64,000 bases of DNA from Candidatus Magnetocorallium paracelense (lineage in GTDB: Bacteria > Nitrospirota > Thermodesulfovibrionia > Thermodesulfovibrionales > Magnetobacteriaceae): the NCBI GenBank assembly GCA_029001845.1, contig JAREWP010000083.1, positions 35,880 through 99,879 of the forward strand. The letters run 5' to 3'. The translations under genes were made by a program, and so were the position numbers. The notes beneath the pieces are model-generated. The model was not told the origin of the DNA, did not search any database, and worked only from the letters and a program-made list of their open reading frames with translations. This document shows, piece by piece, positions 61,588-64,000 of this stretch (position 1 is its first letter; every line of letters begins with the position of its first letter).

Positions 61588-61848
61588 TATACTGTGCGTG
61601 ACGGATTTGACAGGGCTATCAAATAGGCAGGGATCAACGATTTTCATTTTCATGATTGCAGTTATACATTTGCAACAAGGCTTGTCCAAAATGGAGTTGA
61701 TTTGCATAGGGTTAAGGAATTGCTGGGGCACAAAACTATTGCAATGACTTTGAGGTATGCTCATCATTCTCCTGAGAGCCTAAGATCTAGTATAGAAGTA
61801 TTAGATGCGTGCTACAATTCTGCTACAGTAGTGGTTAATTGCAATTGA
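61588..61848 (+). pseudogene. C-terminal remnant of a tyrosine recombinase (phage integrase)
   Basis: The frame reads RDGFDRAIK, a TAG stop, then AGINDFHFHDCSYTFATRL, VKELLGHKTIAMTLRYAHHS and ends at 61848. This is the catalytic C-terminus of an integrase with the nucleophilic Tyr still present, but the HxxRH box has decayed to HDCSY and a stop interrupts the frame. The N-terminal and most catalytic parts are missing. It ends 34 nt before tRNA-Sec, a typical integration target. Confidence 0.75.
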
Positions 61849-61881
61849 CCAATGCGCCGCAAATGCTGTAAAATCAAGCAT

Positions 61882-61979
61882 GGGAGTGTATAGGGTTCTG
61901 GTGTCCCTCTCGGACTTCAAATCCGATGTTGCCTGCCAAAAGCGGGCAGGGTGGGTTCGATTCCCACACGCTCCCGCCA
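61882..61979 (+). tRNA. selC: tRNA-Sec (anticodon UCA)
   Basis: A 98-nt tRNA with CCA encoded. The 8-bp acceptor stem (GGGAGTGT with ACGCTCCC), 5-bp T stem (GTGGG/CCCAC), long variable arm (CCTGCC with GGGCAGG) and anticodon loop CUUCAAA on stem TCGGA/TCCGA are the features of bacterial selenocysteine tRNA. The genome should therefore recode UGA. No selenoprotein gene is evident in this window. Confidence 0.93.
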
Positions 61980-62154
61980 GAAAATCGTTTAAAATCAACA
62001 ACTTAGCTCGCTGAACACTCTCAAAATACGGTCTACCGATGGTCTACAGACCTATTTTACTTCTCTTCTTTATAAACCTAAAGACGATAGTTGTTTTTCT
62101 CGTTTTCTACTCTTCTTGTCCTTCCGGTAAAACAGCTAAATCCTGAAATTCAGT

Positions 62155-62418
62155 GTGATCCCTTTACACAACACAACGCCCCGCACCGGCTCTATCTCTC
62201 CAGAGGCCACAGCTCTTTCAAAAGAAAAGATCAGGGCATACACGGGGCCTGAGGGGCTTAAACAAGCCGGTATAGTGTTTGGCGGGTTCTTCTTGATCGT
62301 GGAGAAGGTGATATTGTATACTTTCTATAATGGCGGCGCGGCTATAATTTTTATATCGCCAAATTCAAGGCATGTGATGTGCGAGCACTGCATATACAAA
62401 TACGCGGGTAGAGAATAA
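62155..62418 (+). CDS. Hypothetical small protein
   Basis: 87 residues from a GTG start. It has a hydrophobic middle (AGIVFGGFFLIVEKVILYTF) and two cysteines near the end (CEHC). There is no clear ribosome binding site and I recognise no family. It lies between tRNA-Sec and a gene pair of foreign appearance and could be a mobile-element gene or a chance frame. Confidence 0.3.
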   Translation: MIPLHNTTPRTGSISPEATALSKEKIRAYTGPEGLKQAGIVFGGFFLIVEKVILYTFYNGGAAIIFISPNSRHVMCEHCIYKYAGRE

Positions 62419-62633
62419 ATTGGTTTTGGCGATTGATGTATTATATCCGCTTTTTCAATTAAATTATATTTATTATTTATCATCGACGGATTTTAACTCC
62501 ATTTGATATAACTATTTAATTACCAAGTGAAAAAGAGACCTCGAATACATTTTAATAATATACTTGTCTTAAATAAGTTAAAAAGTATTGCCTGATTATC
62601 TTCCCTGACTTTCTTAACCTGAGGCCAACAATT

Positions 62634-63140
62634 ATGAATAGAAATCTACTTATCTGTTTGGCTATAACTATCGGTATCTTTTCATCAGCTATGGCACAGC
62701 AGCCGTTAGAGAAGCCGAGCGGTCGTGTACTGCTTACGATCAGTGGAGCAATTGACAATACCAATGTCGATGATAAGGCAAAGTTTGATCGTGCCATGCT
62801 ACTTAAGCTGGGAATACACACAGTGCGCACGACCACGTCCTGGACTGACGGCGTGTGTGAGTTCGAGGGGGTGCTGGCAAGCGACATAATGGATGCCGTC
62901 GGCGCACACGGCACCATTGTCACTGCGACAGCCTTAAACGATTATGTAGTTGATATTCCCATCACTGATTTCAAAAAGTATGGAGTGCTTTTCGCCCTAA
63001 AGATGGACGGCAAGGAGCTCACTACTCGTGACAAGGGCCCCATCTGGCCCATTTATCCGCGTGATGATTTTCCTGAACTTCAAAATCGAGCCGCAGACAA
63101 GAAGTGGATTTATCTTCTTTACAAGATGGAAATTAAGTAA
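62634..63140 (+). CDS. Exported sulfite-oxidase-fold (molybdopterin-binding-like) protein
   Basis: 168 residues with a signal peptide cleaved after AMA (residue 21). SWTDGVCEFEGVLASDIMDA, ATALNDYVVDIPITDF and LTTRDKGPIWPIYPRDD match a small group annotated as molybdopterin-binding oxidoreductases. The usual Mo-coordinating Cys position is not obvious, so it may be a non-catalytic sensor protein. It is 11 nt from a membrane sensor gene, a pairing known from other bacteria. It may bind a ligand in the periplasm for that sensor; this is inferred. Confidence 0.72.
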   Translation: MNRNLLICLAITIGIFSSAMAQQPLEKPSGRVLLTISGAIDNTNVDDKAKFDRAMLLKLGIHTVRTTTSWTDGVCEFEGVLASDIMDAVGAHGTIVTATALNDYVVDIPITDFKKYGVLFALKMDGKELTTRDKGPIWPIYPRDDFPELQNRAADKKWIYLLYKMEIK

Positions 63141-63151
63141 GCTTTTTCACC

Positions 63152-63790
63152 ATGGTTAAACGACTGTTTCTTCTCATATCTGTCTTGCTATTTCTTTCCG
63201 GCACATTATTCGGAGTTTTCCAACTACAGAAGAAGTTCCAGCAACGCGAGGGTGAGATACGCGGTACTGTTTTGTGGATTGCTACCGAGGTCAACCGCGA
63301 ATACTGGCGGTTCCTTGACGCCCTGAGCCGCTATTCCCTTGGCGCTGAGTCGATAACACAAGATGATTTACTGCTTCGGCGGGACCTTTTCTGGAGCCAG
63401 CTCAGCACATATAAAAGTGGTGATCTCGGAAGGCACCTGATGATCGCTGGGAAGGGTGAGGAAATTATCATTGCGATTGAAGCGACACTCATTGCCACGG
63501 AATCAGAGATGCTTTCGCTCAAGTATGGCGACGCCGATGCAGGGCAGGCGCTTCGTGAACGTCTGCTTAATTTCGCCATGCCGATTCACCAGATGACCCA
63601 ACGCATCGATAAATCGGAAAATGAACATTTTGTTGACATATTCAATCAGACCGAAGATATTCTATATATCTTGTCGTTGTTAGTGATCGCTCTGTCCGTA
63701 TTCGGATCAGTTTTGATCATGCTGCTGATACGTGAAACGCGCAGGGCTAACCCTGCCTTTTACCCTCATTTTAAGCTGGACTTTTCATAA
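63152..63790 (+). pseudogene. Membrane sensor protein, truncated by an insertion
   Basis: The frame encodes 212 residues: a leader span (LFLLISVLLFLSGTLFGVF), a helical periplasmic region and a second span (ILYILSLLVIALSVFGSVLIML), ending IRETRRANPAFYPHFKLDFS. A kinase or cyclase domain should follow the second span in this protein type. After IRETRRA the sequence changes to DNA that leads straight into a transposase-like gene, so the output domain has been separated. The frame may still make a stub. Confidence 0.65.
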
Positions 63791-63814
63791 TGTTTAGTAT
63801 TACACTAAGACATT

Positions 63815-64000
63815 ATGGAAAAACAAAATCAAATCAAACGAACAATTTCACAGTCAGAGGCACTTGAGGATATCAGTAATATGCTCAATACAAACAAAAA
63901 CATAACCAGAACAGAATTGGCGGATAAAGTTTGCGAAAGGTACAGTTTTACAGATCCTCTGGGCGTCAAACAGCGGGCGGGGTGTCTGAAAGCCCTGCGC
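63815..64000 (+). mobile_element. Start of an insertion sequence transposase-like gene (DUF4338-type N-terminus), partial
   Basis: From ATG 63815 the frame stays open to the right edge (62 codons): ALEDISNMLNTNKNITR, ELADKVCERYSFTDP, then KQRAGCLKALR. The arrangement matches the N-terminal domain of IS4-like transposases that share DUF4338 with the Druantia protein DruA. The left element end should lie around 63750-63760, inside the sensor gene; I could not define the terminal repeat from one end only. Confidence 0.55.

Noticed and set aside
1..64000. CRISPR array or complete prophage
   Set aside because: No regularly spaced direct repeats with unique spacers and no structural phage genes; only integrase and excisionase remnants are present.

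Overview
The window looks like chromosome from an uncultured, Gram-negative, anaerobic or facultative respiratory bacterium of about 42% GC (estimated by eye). Exported Tat substrates, c-type cytochromes, a Rieske/cytochrome b complex, type II secretion/type IV pilus parts, BioW-type biotin synthesis and a selenocysteine tRNA fit lineages such as Nitrospirota or Desulfobacterota. No marker here fixes the phylum. Intergenic DNA is full of palindromic repeats of several families.

Layout. 1-7.2 kb: partial RNase R, exported MsrA, a small coiled-coil protein and a VWA membrane protein with similar C-terminal ends, and an orphan DNA methyltransferase fused to a degenerate SNase-like domain. 7.4-10.5 kb: a glycosyltransferase and a three-part radical SAM protein. 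11.3-22.4 kb: an AT-rich conflict/defence island holding an exported TPR-CHAT protein, a SIR2-like/TIR protein, a membrane-spanning STAND NTPase with TPRs, a decayed AAA_13 ATPase and an AAA/PD-(D/E)XK protein. 22.4-26.8 kb: a second TPR-glycosyltransferase, a small exported protein and an NtrC-type regulator. 27.4-43.2 kb: a respiratory block with NapG/NapH-like iron-sulphur proteins, a MoeA-like protein, a Crp/Fnr regulator, a GltD-like FAD protein, Rieske protein, cytochrome b, a decahaem cytochrome c, a NapA-like molybdoenzyme, a second NapG-like protein, TatA and a haem-c sensor. 43.2-49.6 kb: a protein-arginine-methyltransferase-like enzyme with a SEC-C tail, a diguanylate cyclase with an HPt protein, and a di-haem peroxidase next to a histidine kinase. 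49.8-61.2 kb: mostly minus-strand genes (aminotransferase, GspH/GspF/two GspE, Asd, DUF2304 with a glycosyltransferase, BioW, BioB). 61.2-64 kb: integrase remnants, tRNA-Sec, and a sensor gene apparently cut by an insertion sequence.

How the genes may work together. The respiratory operon (31.5-41.0 kb) probably moves electrons from NAD(P)H and/or quinol through the Rieske/cytochrome b complex and a ten-haem cytochrome to a periplasmic NapA-like reductase; the NapGH-like proteins offer a second quinol branch. TatA nearby fits the number of Tat substrates. Nitrate as substrate is inferred from family only.

Most interesting: (1) the CHAT / SIR2-TIR / STAND operon, where signal peptide and membrane segment place the CHAT protein and the STAND TPRs outside the cytoplasm while the NADase-type effector stays inside; (2) a five-copy hairpin repeat with compensatory stem changes and a possible pseudoknot; (3) the PRMT-SEC-C fusion; (4) the radical SAM fusion; (5) the ten-haem cytochrome in a Rieske/b-NapA operon.
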